Origin: Dimorphilus gyrociliatus
Lineage: Eukaryota > Annelida > Polychaeta > Dinophilidae
DNA length: 64,000 nt
Direction of reading: 5' to 3'
Assembly (NCBI GenBank): GCA_904063045.1
Contig: CAJFCJ010000015.1
Span: 310,001 to 374,000, forward strand
Shown: positions 27,499 through 39,310 of the stretch, one piece after another
Layout: every line of letters starts with the position of its first letter
How positions within the stretch are numbered: position 1 is the stretch's first letter
Program-made: the position numbers and the translations under genes
The notes under the pieces: model-generated
What the model was told of the DNA's origin: nothing
The model's input: the letters and a program-made list of their open reading frames with translations, nothing else
Databases searched by the model: none

Positions 27499-30090
27499 AT
27501 GGTACGTTTCTAGAATATTATGAATGGTTTTAAAACAATATGTTTATATTATCATCTAAGCCGCTTTTGAAACGGATTGAATACGGAATTTAATTTCTTA
27601 AATTTTAGGCAACAAGCGAAACCTCAGTTAAAAGAAAGCCGGAAGATTTTGTTTTTAGGAAAACTCTTGGCGAAGGTAGTTTTTCTACTGTTTATTTAGC
27701 AACCGAAGTATCAACTGAACGTCATTTTGCTGGTAAATATTTCTTCTTGCTGCGCCTTTTATTATACAGCGATATTTAAATATATACAAAACACAATAAC
27801 AGTTAAAGTAGTGGATAAAGCATTAATAAAGAAGGAAAGGAAAACGGAGAATATATTTAGGGAACGAGACGCCTTAAGCCGTGTATCAGGACATCCTTTT
27901 TTCCTTATTCTGTACTATACTTTTCAAGATGCAGATAGACTTTGTATGTATATAGTATTTATATATATATATATGAATTGATAAACATTTTTTTTTAGTA
28001 TAATTATTACTTATATTTTTTATGTTCCTCTAGATTTTGCTATGAGTTTTGCAGAAAGAGGAGAAATATTATCCTATTTAAAAAGACTTGGCTCTTTCGA
28101 TGAAGAATGTACCCAATTCTATTCAAGCGAACTAGTGGTTGCTTTAGAATATATGAAGAGCAAAAAACTAGTCCATAGGTTAATTATTACATTTGCTCTC
28201 TCTATCTGAAAATAGAAATTGAATGATATTTAAGTTATTCTTGAAACATAATACTTTTTATTAATAATCACTTTGTTTTTATTATTATTTTTATTAGGGA
28301 TTTGAAGCCTGAAAATATATTATTAAGTGCGGATAAGCATATTAAAATTAGCGATTTTGGTTCAGTTAAATTATTATCCGACGAAGATGATGGTTCATCA
28401 GTTGCGAAAGAACGGCCTGCGCAACCCGTTAAAGCTGGACCAGCACTACCTGATTTGATACCTTCAGCATCGAAAAATGAAGGTAGAAATTGAATTTTAC
28501 TATATTTATATATATGTAGAAAATATATATTAATTGTTGTAAATGTACAAATTTTATCAGAAATAACTGCCATAAGAAGGACAAGAACTACCTCTTTTGT
28601 TGGTACTGCTCAATACGTTTCCCCTGAAGTTCTAAATCATAAAAAAACTAGTTATAGGTAAATTTTACCAAATATATGTAATATACGTGTACATAGTGTA
28701 TATATATATATACTATAAATAATATTTCCCTCTTTCTATTCCATTCTTTCAAATTAATACAGTTGTGACTTATGGGCTCTAGGCTGCATTATTTATCAGT
28801 TTACCGCTGGTAGTTTCCCATTTTATGGAGAGTAAGTATAAACATATACAGTATCTATATATATAATTTAATTCGATATATTTACTCATTAGCTAGCTTG
28901 TTTTTTTTTATATACATTTGTTTTTCTCCTATACAGTTACGAACTTTTAATTTTCCATAAGATTTCAAAACTAGAATATTCTTTTCCTGAAGGATTTAAT
29001 GAAACAACAAAGGATCTTGTTCAAAATTTACTAGTTAGTATATAATATTTTATCAATTGTGTTCCATTGTTTTTTTTTTTTACATATTCATTGCTTTCTT
29101 ATCAATATTATGATATATTTTACATGTAGTAAGAAATCAAAATCGATTAACTTTTTCATTAAGATATTTATTGTATTTGAGTTTAGGATCAAATGTTTCA
29201 ATTTAGTTATATATGTATTTATTATAGGTAATTGATCCTACTAAGAGGTTAGGTTGCTCCGAAAGAGGTGGACTTGACGAGTTAAAACGTCATCCATTCT
29301 TCGCAAATACTAAATGGGACGAATTACCTAAGACAAAGCCCCCCGAGCTTCTTCCTTATTTACCCGCAAGAGATGAGGCGTCTGAGCCCTTATGGAGTGA
29401 AATTGACAGGGGATTGGACGGCTCCGCTCTAATGAGACTTCACTTACAAACTGAAAAAGGTATGAAGCCGCTTATTCGTAAATCGAGCGCTATTTGGCTA
29501 AGCGACGAAGATAGAAGAAATAAACTCGCCGAACAAGCAAAGAATAATAACTATCATAAATTCGTTGAGAATAATCTTATCCTAAAACAAGGCTTTTTGG
29601 AAAAGAGGCGGGTAAGGATTTTGTGCTTTGTTACAAATTTCTTTTTTATGATTACAAATGAAAAAATATGGATACTATTCTTTTCAATAGGGACTCTTTG
29701 CTCGAAAGCGAATGTTCTTGCTAACAGAGGGACCTAGACTGTTTTATGTCGATCCAGACAATATGAAATTAAAGGGAGAAGTTCCATGGTAAACATCAAA
29801 AAAATCCTCATTTCTAGACATTATAAATAATTGTGTTTTTCTTGTATAGGTCTAGAGACTTAAAAACTGAAGCCAAAAACTTCAAAGTGTTTTTTGTCCA
29901 TACAGTACGTGAGACTAATTAAAATAATAGCCGAGATTTAAGAAACGCTTCCTTTTAATTGCAGCCGAATCGTACTTATTATCTTGAAGATACTAAAAGT
30001 AATGCCTTGAAGTGGTGCGAAAAGATAAACGAAGTTTGTCGTCATTATTATGGAGAAAACGATGATAACGCTGCAACAACTAGTAAATGA
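27499..30090 (+). CDS. PDPK1: 3-phosphoinositide-dependent protein kinase 1
   Basis: Twelve exons: 27499-27501, 27609-27732, 27803-27943, 28034-28178, 28298-28482, 28561-28657, 28763-28831, 28937-29033, 29228-29611, 29691-29788, 29850-29904, 29965-30090; 507 residues (human 556). PDPK1 phosphorylates the activation loops of AKT, S6K, SGK and PKC kinases. Seen: glycine loop GEGSFSTVY (residues 22-30), AVK lysine at 44, HRDLKPEN (137-144), SDFG (156-159), activation segment [27 protein letters not shown] and HPFF, then a PH domain near residues 400-500 ([47 protein letters not shown]). About 34 extra residues, rich in Pro, Ala and acidic residues, sit between the DFG and SFVGT. The first coding exon is only the ATG, followed at once by GTACGT. 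The PIF-pocket region was not dissected. Confidence 0.97.
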
Positions 30091-31128
30091 AAAATAAGAA
30101 AACTAATAATTTGCAACAATTCAAACCTCATACCTTCTGCATATTTTCTTCTATAGGCTATATAAGTTCAGAATTTTAGGTGATTTCATTGATTTCGGTT
30201 GTTATTGTTATGATTTGTTTTTTTTTTTATTGTAAAACATACTACTACTATTGCAATTTATCACATTAATAATTTATATATTTAGATATATTTAGGTAAT
30301 TTTCATCTATATATTTAAGACATTTTTTTCTAGATTTTATTGAAATCTTGGCATGCGATTGTGATTGTAAATTCAAAGAAAAGAGTTAAAAAAAAAAGAA
30401 CACGCCAACACACACTGTGAAAAAATAATTCCATGGTTTTGAAGGAAAAAAGCATATATATATATATATATGTATAAATGGTAGATTTTTTATTTTATTG
30501 CATGAAAACGAATCATTAATAATCCGTTTTATTCTATTATTTTACAATGTTTATGTGTAAGTTTTATGTTTCTATGTATTGCGTTTAACTTTTCCCCCAA
30601 CTCTCCTTAAAATATTTTTATTCGAATTATGTTTTTTTTTGAAAAGACAACAAAAAAGGGGAAAAAATTTATTTAGCCAACTGAGACAGACAACTAATTT
30701 CCAAGTATGACAGCGATGTTGAGTTAAATTTCTTCTTTTTTTCTATTTTATTTATAAATATGCTTTTTTTTCCTTTTTTGAATATATCCTTTATCCTCCT
30801 CTATTTTAAAAGAAAAAGAGAGAAATCTCGAATCAAAAGTCACAAAATATAAAGAAAAAGGGTGAAAAGAGGATTGTATTGTTTCTTCTCGTGGTGTCTA
30901 ATATGCAACATGTAAAAAATTATATATATATACAATATAATGATTTTTTTTTTCATCATATTGTTTATAACATAGCTTTATTCTGACTGGTTCGTTAGTC
31001 ACATAGAACTTGTGTTGTTAAAGTTCTCTATACTCGTTTTTATATTACACGTTTGGGTCTCTTTTATGACTCACTACTCGATGACAACAGTTGATTAAAC
31101 AAAAAAAAATGGAATATTCTTTTCTCTT
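30091..31128. other. Convergent spacer between PDPK1 and DNAJC24
   Basis: About 1 kb of 3' flanking sequence for both genes, rich in T-runs and A-runs, with short TA tracts at 30453-30470 and 30921-30932. No coding frame was found. Confidence 0.6.
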
Positions 31129-31678
31129 TTACCTATTTAAATTATCGTATGTTACACCTATAACGAACGAACATTGTATACATTCCAAATATTTCACTTG
31201 ATAGCTAATAAGGTCACTTGTTATTTGATAAACGCCTCCACAAACGCAAGAATGTTCCAAAATATCTTCTTCTCTTTCATTTTTTACAAATTCTCTTATA
31301 TTATAGTTTGCGTAGACTGATAAAGGATTAATATTTTTTACTTGAAATAAATAAGAGTCATATATATTCCTCTTTTCAATACTGTTCAATATCCTGTAAG
31401 CTGAATTAAGTTTTTTAAATATTTCGGTATTTCTTCTTATTGTTTCTTCATTTTCTTCAAGTTGATTTGTCTTATCTGGATGATATTTTAGAGATAACGT
31501 TCTAAAATTTCTTTTAATATCTTCTTGCGAAGCATTTTCATTAAGATTTAATAGACTGTATAAATCTTCTATTCCCAGATTATTATCTTTAGTCTACAAA
31601 GAGAAAAGTATGAATAAATATAAAAAATTAATTAATTAATTAAGTAACATCTAATATATATCTTCTTACTTTATTCAT
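31129..31678 (-). CDS. DNAJC24: DnaJ / CSL zinc-finger protein of diphthamide synthesis (DPH4)
   Basis: Two exons, 31678-31670 (ATG AAT AAA) and 31593-31129, joined in phase 0, give 157 residues (human about 149). DPH4 is an iron-binding J-protein needed for diphthamide formation on translation elongation factor 2. Seen: a J domain at residues about 5-75 with the HPD tripeptide (KYHPDKTNQ), the surrounding EDLYSLLNLNENASQEDIK and AYRILNSIEKRNIYD, then a C-terminal CSL zinc finger with Cys pairs in CVCGGVY and CIQCSFVIGV. Start choice: the body has no usable ATG before the HPD motif, and a three-codon first exon with a strong donor (GTAAGA) fits the phase. Confidence 0.93.
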
Positions 31679-32386
31679 TTAATTAATTGCTATATTTAAT
31701 CATTTATTTAATCATTGGGATTGTCTTATTTAAAAAAAAAAATCGGACGTCTAAGAAACGTGCTATTATTATTCCGCCATATTACTTCCAAACTAGTCGT
31801 CGTCATATCCCGTACAAGTTACGCCATCTATCACATAATCTTGTCAAAAGTGTTATGTTTTGAAAATACCCAAGCCAAGTTGTTTTTTTCCAATGTAAAC
31901 AAAGGAAAAGTACAATCATAGGTGTGCACAGTTTAAAATTAGCATTTTTTTTATTTTATAAATATAATCCTTATTACTGGACGAAAATATACATTTTTTC
32001 TATTTTATCTTAAGTAACCTAACAAAAGCATGTTTATGCCGTACAATTAAACGTGCCTGTACAGCTCGTTTGGTAATGTCACTTAATGGATTGTTACTTT
32101 ATATATCCACGTGAGATTCACGTGTCGTCCTGACGTAATTATTACAAAGTCACTTGACCTTTCAAGTCTAATCAATATCATTACTCGTGTCACTTCTTTT
32201 GCCATTTGAAAACTTGTCTTGAAATCCTGACATAGTCGAAATTCTACAAAGTGAAAATAAAGATAAAGTTATTCATAAATAGAAGAAATTAATAAAAGTA
32301 ATAATACAGAATTGTGAAAATGGCTGCAAAATTTTGAAAAGTATACTTTTGCAGAAGAAAAGAAAGAAAAGTAGAAAGTATCAACA
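31679..32386. other. Divergent intergenic region between DNAJC24 and the IR gene
   Basis: Promoter region for both genes. It holds an ACGCCATCT motif near 31821-31829 and GC-richer stretches around 31770-31840 and 32040-32190 that could be promoter elements. No gene was recognised. Confidence 0.5.
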
Positions 32387-35035
32387 ATGCAATTAAAACA
32401 GATAATTATCTGTTTTATATTCGAATGCAGTAAGTTTTTCTTTAATAAAGAAATTATGAATGAAAAGTAAATGAAACTTTTTTATAGGAATATTTATTGA
32501 AAGTTTATATTTGAGTACCAATCATTATTGCAATCATAGTCATTATGGGATAATTTCAACACTATATCAAACATTGAACAGTCTAGATGTTCGATATGTT
32601 GTAATTTTCCATGAGAATTATCAATTTCCCGATTGTATTGTATCAAGAATTAATAGTTTAGGTAAATATGTTGAATTCGCCAATGAAGGTTACTGGAATA
32701 AAGATTGGGAGTCAATGCCCGATGAATATTTATTTTTAGTATGGACGAACGTATCCCTAATGGAATCTATTATTAAAGAGGTCTCTTGAAAAAAGTTTCT
32801 TTTCATTCTGTTAATAAATATCCAAAGTTCAATAATAAAAACAAGTGTAATATTTTCTGAATAGGGAAGAAAACAAGGACTTTTCAGACCCTTGTTTAAA
32901 TGGATTATTATCTTACCTACAACTTTTTCAATTGAAACTGATATTGGAAATTATTTAACACATTCAGACAGTGTTATACTATTTCATAATGATTTATTGA
33001 AATCTTCAAATGTTTTAATATATAAATGGTCTAATTCAACTGTTGAAAATATTGGACATTTTTCAAATGGAAAAGTACACTCTTTTTTTTCAACTATAGA
33101 TCTTTTCCATATTCTTAATTATTTCATATTTTTTAATAGATTAACCTTCAAAAGCATATTTTTCAAAAGTATCCAAACTTTGAAGATTATCAATTTTTTG
33201 TTGCTATTGTACCTGTTCGTATAAGTTTGCTTTAAATATTAATAACTATAATAAAAAAATATACGTGTCTCTATGATCTACTTCATTAATTGGTTAATAA
33301 TTATTTAAATTAGGTGGATTTTATACAAATGAAGAAGACAAAAATAAAAGATCAAGTCTTTTATGTTGGACTCTTTGTGAAAATATTGGATTTGTTAGCG
33401 GAAAAGTTAAAATTTAGGTATTTTATTTATTGTATATTCATTGTATATTCATAATTATGTTAATTTATTCATATTTCCTTCACCTTTCACAGATATAAAT
33501 TACTAGAACCAGATAATTTACAATTTGGTATAATAGAGAATGGATCTTGGAATGGAGCTATTGGAATGCTAGACAATAAGGTTTGCAAATTATTTAGAGC
33601 AATCAAGTTTACTAGGACAGTAATAATGTGAGATTTTACCAATAATTCTATACTTTTCCTCTGTTTTTACGGTTTCTAGTGTTTCCTTTCTTGAAAAACA
33701 TCATCTATTGTTCGTTGTTTCTTTGAAGGAAAAATGCCAGCTTTGTCCCTATAATTAATTAAACATACACTATGAGAACTAGGAATCAGTCCAATTAATC
33801 TTCAATTTACTTAAAGAGGCTTTATTTAGAAACAAATTGAAATATGATCAGAAATAGATCGTCTGAATATGTCAATTTGGATTTAATGCTATTTTCAAAT
33901 GATAACAATTTATTAACAGAAAGCTGATCTAGCTATTGGACCCTATAACGTTCTTGAACAGCGTCTGGAGGCAGTCGATTTCATGACGGCTGTTGGCAGT
34001 GAAACTCTTGCAATAATCATGAAAAGACCCGATCATAAAGTTCTTTCATCCTTCTTTATTACTAAACCTTTAAAACCGGAAGTATGGTATTCCTATTTAG
34101 CTTTTGTAATCCTGGCGTTCGCTTTCATATATTTATACACGAAATTGGATGTTCATGAAAATAATATGAGGGTTTACTCTGAATATAGTGTGTTTAGATT
34201 GTCCCTGTGGTATGCTATTTGCGCTAGCCTAAATCAGGGAAGCGTGTTACCAAACTCAAAAAATTCATCAGTTAGAATTCTTGTTGCATTTGTATGGATA
34301 ACAACAGTAGTAGTTATTGCCATCTATACTGGAAATCTTATCGCATTTTTGAGGTTTTTATATTTTCTTTCGTCAGCAATATTGAAAAATAAAGCTTCCC
34401 CTTGTTATTTATTACTTAATAGCGTTAGGAAGGCAAAATTACCTGTGGAAACGCTAGAAGACGCGGTTACAAATAGTGAATTCCGTCTAGTAATTCTTGG
34501 TAGTTCGGCTCATGAATTCTTATTTAAGACTGCAAAGACTGGAGTATTTCGAAAAGCTTGGGAAAAGATTGAAAAAGATCTTCCTTATAGCATAGTTTAC
34601 AGCTTGAAAGATGGACTTGAAAGAGCCAAAAATCAGAATACAGGCTTTGTTAATGAAAGATCGGTAATGAACTTAGTTTCCCATATGGATTGTGATTATG
34701 TAACTACTCCAGTTGAAAATGACTTTCATTCGCGTAGTATTGCATTCCCCGTTCAAAAACATTGGCCTTATTTAGAGACATTTAACAATGCACTACAAGA
34801 AGTAGTCATTGAAGGGGGATATGTTGAAAAATGGAAAACCGATTTAAATTTAACGGAGCCAGCGAATTGTGAGAGTCAAGAAAGGATAAGAGAAGCAGTT
34901 CATTTCCATGAAATAATTGGTGTACTTTATCTTTTCTCAATTGGATTAACTATATCTGTTATTGTATTATTTATTGAAAAAACTTTCTATCGAATAAGAT
35001 ATCGATTATTTCGAAATAAAGTGGGTGTTAATTAA
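32387..35035 (+). CDS. Ionotropic receptor (IR-type, glutamate-receptor superfamily)
   Basis: Eight exons: 32387-32429, 32488-32780, 32865-33074, 33140 to about 33208, 33314-33417, 33493-33580, 33920-34353, 34423-35035; about 617 residues. It is a ligand-gated cation channel of the plasma membrane. Seen: signal peptide (QIIICFIF), a divergent N-terminal domain, ligand-binding lobe S1 (ILDLLAEKLKFRYKLLEPD, NGSWNGAIGML, ADLAIGPYNVLEQR with the S1 Arg kept), first membrane helix (YLAFVILAFAFIYLY), pore/re-entrant loop (LWYAICASLNQGSVLP), second helix ending IYTGNLIAFLS, S2 (KLPVETLEDAV to FPVQKHWPYLETFNNAL) and a last helix (GVLYLFSIGLTISVIVLFI). A 69-nt intron at 34354-34422 is open in frame and would be missed by a plain ORF scan. 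The donor of exon 4 is ambiguous: phase 0 is required, so 33208 or 33214. Chemosensory function is inferred from the IR family. Confidence 0.85.
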
Positions 35036-35229
35036 CTAAATTTCATTGTTAATTAGCTAAATTAAGCTGCAAGTTAAGGAAATGCGTGAAATAAGAATTT
35101 TCCCAATCATTCCTTTAATTGTTTATTTTCTTTTACTTCAACTATTCCCATCTTTCTTAAAGAAATGAATTTTCTTATTCCTTTCCTCTCTTGGCCTTCC
35201 CCCCCCCCTCTCTCTCTCTTTCACTTTCA

Positions 35230-35231
<2 letters not shown>

Positions 35232-35262
<31 letters not shown>
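35232..35262. repeat. (CA)n microsatellite after a polypyrimidine tract
   Basis: About 15 CA units preceded by C-rich and CT-rich runs from about 35198. Confidence 0.95.
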
Positions 35263-35264
<2 letters not shown>

Positions 35265-37487
35265 TCCCTCTTGAGATTGAAGTTATTTTAATTTATTTAA
35301 TCACTTAATTGATTTAAATATTTCAGTTGTTGGCTAATTAAGTAAAATTCATTTAAAGGTTAAAAAGTTATCTGTACAGGTAATGAAAGAGAATACTTTG
35401 ATTTAATCAATGAAATTGGTATTGAATATTATATAACAATACGTTTAATCTTGTCCCATTATTCGTCCATTAAATATTTCATGAAAATCATCAAATTCAT
35501 TACCAATCAAAATTACATCAACAGATGTCGTTAGTCGTTGCCAAGTCACATTAACTGATTCCTCTATAATTAAGTAAATGATCAAACGATTTTTAGTACG
35601 AGACCTCAATTCTAATTATTTTCATTGGAAAGTTATTTTCTCAGGTCTTTAGATGCCTCAAGATAGACAGACAGACAGATAGACAGTTAGATACTTGTAT
35701 ACTTTTCACATACTGCGCTGTATGTTTCTATATAAATATATAAATATTATATTATATACTTTTTGTGTATATAGTCTATTCTCTATAGAGAAGAAAAACC
35801 ATAGTTTTATTAAAATGATTACGTAATTGATGTTTATCTATAAAGTTTAAATTACATAAGTAAAAATAAAGCATTTATGTTACAATACAAAGTATACAAA
35901 ATGATAATAATAGGGGTTTTTTCAAACTTGTTCCCATTTCCTAACGGAAGAGACGGATAGGATTCCCTGGAAAGGGAATGCGTTATTTTTGCTTTTAAAT
36001 ATAAAAATCATCCGTAAATAGATCGTTAAGTAGCAAAATTCTATTCCCTAATTTGTTCTTATTCCTTTTCTCTGTTTTATAAAGAAACACGTCTAAAATC
36101 AACCTGATATACAATTATTATACAGGTGTATAACACTATTTTAAGAAAATAAGCAATTCTAGATGGTAGAAATAAAGGGAAAAAATAGAAGAAAAAAAAA
36201 TTCTCAGTTTTCCTATAGTTCTCCTTTATAAAAGGTTATTACTAACAGTCGATAAATCATAGAGAAAAAGATATTTGTATTAATTGTTTTTTTTCCTTTT
36301 TTTTTAAAAAAAAAGAAAAAACAAAAGCAAAAAAAAAAAGAAATTGAATTAAACATTTACAATATAAAAAAATAAACATTGGACAAAAAGAATTTAAAAA
36401 CAAATATGATTAGATATCGATTTTATCATACAACAATAGAAACGAACGGAAGTAATCGAATTCTGACATAGTAATTAGGCCTAAATAAATAAGAGACGGT
36501 CGGTAATTATTTACAGGCGACAATAATCTTTAGCCAAAATCGGGGAAAATGATCTTTTCATATTAGTTCACCTCTTGTTATGTATGAGTAAAAAAAAGAT
36601 AACAGCTGAGTGCAAAGACGCATCTAGGCACTTAAGAGTGAACTAAGCCTATCTCTTCTTATTAAACACCCTTTTTTACACTTTCTCACCTTTATGATTC
36701 ATAATAAGTAAACTATATCGAAGGTAAAAAAAGATTAGGATTAATAAGATCATAATAGAAACACACAATTCTGTCCTTAATTAAAAGAGGATTATATTGG
36801 TTAAACAGGAAGAGCAAAATTGAATCCATAACTTCTTAATAATGATTACACACCTTTGTCTTTTCCCTTGTGGGGGAAATTAAATATTAATTATTAGACA
36901 GAAGAGAGGTTAAGACTCTGGTAAACACAAAAGCTTTATTCGTCTGGACTTACAATCATCTCGGTTTGCTTCTTATATTCTCAACTGCAATCATTTAAGA
37001 TTAGTTTTTACACTGTACGTTGTGCATTTCCGGGTGAAGCGTTGTTTTTGATTAAGCATGTAGTTTATATGGATTCTCTGGAACAGAATATCGGTATCTT
37101 CTCACTTACTGCTTAATAGTCTGCTGCTTTCTATTAGACGCAATTCTATTCACACAGAATATTTCATTGACTTTCGTAAGTTTTTTTAATATTACTCCAT
37201 AACTTATCAACCCCGCCTCACCATCTCCCTCCCTCCTGGCTCTCTTTTCCTCCCCTCTCTTTCTTTCATCTATATCCGTCTGTCTATCAGACTGTCTCTC
37301 TTTCCCCTTGATAGAATAAAATATGTATGAAGAGCGAAACGAGAAAGAATATAGGCGTTTTTTTATGTTCTAAAGTGTAGGAGGACGAAGCCGAAGAAGT
37401 TTTAAACAGATTTTAATAAAGTAGATTGATTTTACTCTTCTTTTTTTTAAAAGCAATATAAATGAAGTATGTGGATAGATAGAATGA

Positions 37488-37494
<7 letters not shown>

Positions 37495-37527
<33 letters not shown>
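37495..37527. repeat. (GA)n microsatellite
   Basis: About 16 GA units in a longer purine tract (roughly 37480-37600). A second GA run is at 37828-37851. Confidence 0.95.
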
Positions 37528-37533
<6 letters not shown>

Positions 37534-38009
37534 CAGAGAGTGAGACAGAGAGTGAGTGAGAAAGATAGACTAGAAAAAAAAAGAAAGAGAATAAATGTTT
37601 TGTTTTGTAGGCCTAGAAGCTTTTCCTTATCGAATTCCGTTTCTAGGATAATTTTAGTGTTTGAAATTCGATAGTTAGTTGATCAATTGTAATAACTTTA
37701 TTCTAAAGTTTCAAGTAAAGAAAAAAAGATAAAAAGGGCAATTTTATCATAAATAGAAAGAAAAGAGATTAATTATTATTCATTTTTATAAGTATCTTTT
37801 ATTATCAATGTTAAAAGAAAGAAAGACAGAGAGAGAGAGAGAGAGAGAGAGGATGGAAGAGAGAGATAGGGAATTTTTTCTCCTTGTCGCTCTTATTATC
37901 TATCGATATCAATAGATTTATAACTATTAAACGTAGGTTAAGGCAGATTTAATATGATTGAAAAATTACGTCAAGATAATTGTTAAATTTAATAAAATGT
38001 ACAAGAGAA

Positions 38010-38040
<31 letters not shown>

Positions 38041-39310
38041 ATGAATATATTGTTCCATATAGGCTTAGAGGATTTCACTTTTTATTATCTTCAATAAAAA
38101 AAAGTTTAATTATCCTTCAAATAGATTACTAATCTTACTTAAGAAGAATAAATTAATTAATAACAAGTTTGTTTACGAACAATTAATAAAAACAATATAA
38201 TTAAACTAAATTCATGCTGGTTTATTGTAGAGACTTTTATTATTTATCGATTAATATAAGAAAATAGAGAAGAAAGCTTTACGGTATCTTACAATTAGGT
38301 CATAACTATCAAATAATTGTAGTGTGAAGGGTAACTTTCAGAGATAAAACTCTATGCTCATTAGACTTAAATACAGCCCGAGATCTTCCTGCCTTTTCAA
38401 ATCATAGATCCGATTAGCTTGGCCTTGGTTATAAAAAGTTATTACGTAATAGTATAGAGGTGTTATAAATAAAGAATTAACCGGCTTCTTTTCCTAATTA
38501 AGGAGTAAGGTGCGAACAAATCGCAAGAGAGCTGAATTTTAAATAGAAAGTTGACATCCTACAAGAAGGAGATTAGCTAGCTGTAAGGTTGTTAATTATA
38601 GAATACCCGAATGGCATCTGGTTAAAACGTCCGTTAATGAGTTGTTATGATCTTTCATTAGATCAGTATTTGTTAACATAAAACAATTTTAATTATACTA
38701 ATTGCTTAACTTATACCTTTACCGCCAAAGGGGGATGATCTTTGGAGAAAATATATTAAATAGCTTTGAAAATCTATCGATAAAGCGTTCAATTTCAATT
38801 TGTGAAGAAGCGGACAATTCGAAGTAATCTGATATCGATTGGCAAAGCGTTGCGTTTTTAATGAAGTACTACTTCCTCTAGCCACGAATGAGGGTGTTGG
38901 ATTATTAGCATTTAGAATAATCAGGTCGAGTAATCTGTCGTCAATCTTCCGACGTCTGCAAGAAACTTAAGCAGCAGATTAGATTGACAGGTGATTGTAG
39001 ATGATCCATTGAATAAGACGTTTCTACCAAACTGAAGACGGTTACTTATAAAACGTCATCTATCCTCCCATCAGTAATTCCTTGTCTTGCATTCTACTTA
39101 TCTTCTTTTCTCTTGTTTCTTTTGCAGAAAAAAGCCAACAGCCTTCGGCAAGTCTGGTTGTCTGATGTTTTAGCTAAGATCACAGGAAATTAATATGAGA
39201 TACTAATAAGTTACACTGAGAGAAACACCAGACCGATATATTTATTGAGACAAAATAACGTATACACGCCTATATACACACCAACTAGAAAAAGCAACGA
39301 AACAACCAAA

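Larger units (their letters stand above)
35036..39310. other. Intergenic region and probable 5' region of the ankyrin gene, 4.3 kb
   Basis: AT-rich with polypyrimidine/CA repeats (35196-35262) and GA tracts (37495-37527, 37828-37851). A GC-richer patch at about 36930-37170 ends in a good donor (TTTC|GTAAGT at 37175-37180) and could be a noncoding first exon. A pyrimidine tract and AG at 39118-39127 look like the acceptor of the UTR exon that carries the ankyrin gene's ATG at 39311. No other gene was recognised. Confidence 0.45.

Noticed and set aside
33314-33420. Reading exon 5 of the IR gene as GFYTNEEDKN...
   Set aside because: That frame stops at TAG before the donor and shows no receptor similarity. 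The other frame gives ILDLLAEKLKFRY, joining in phase to the next S1 exon.
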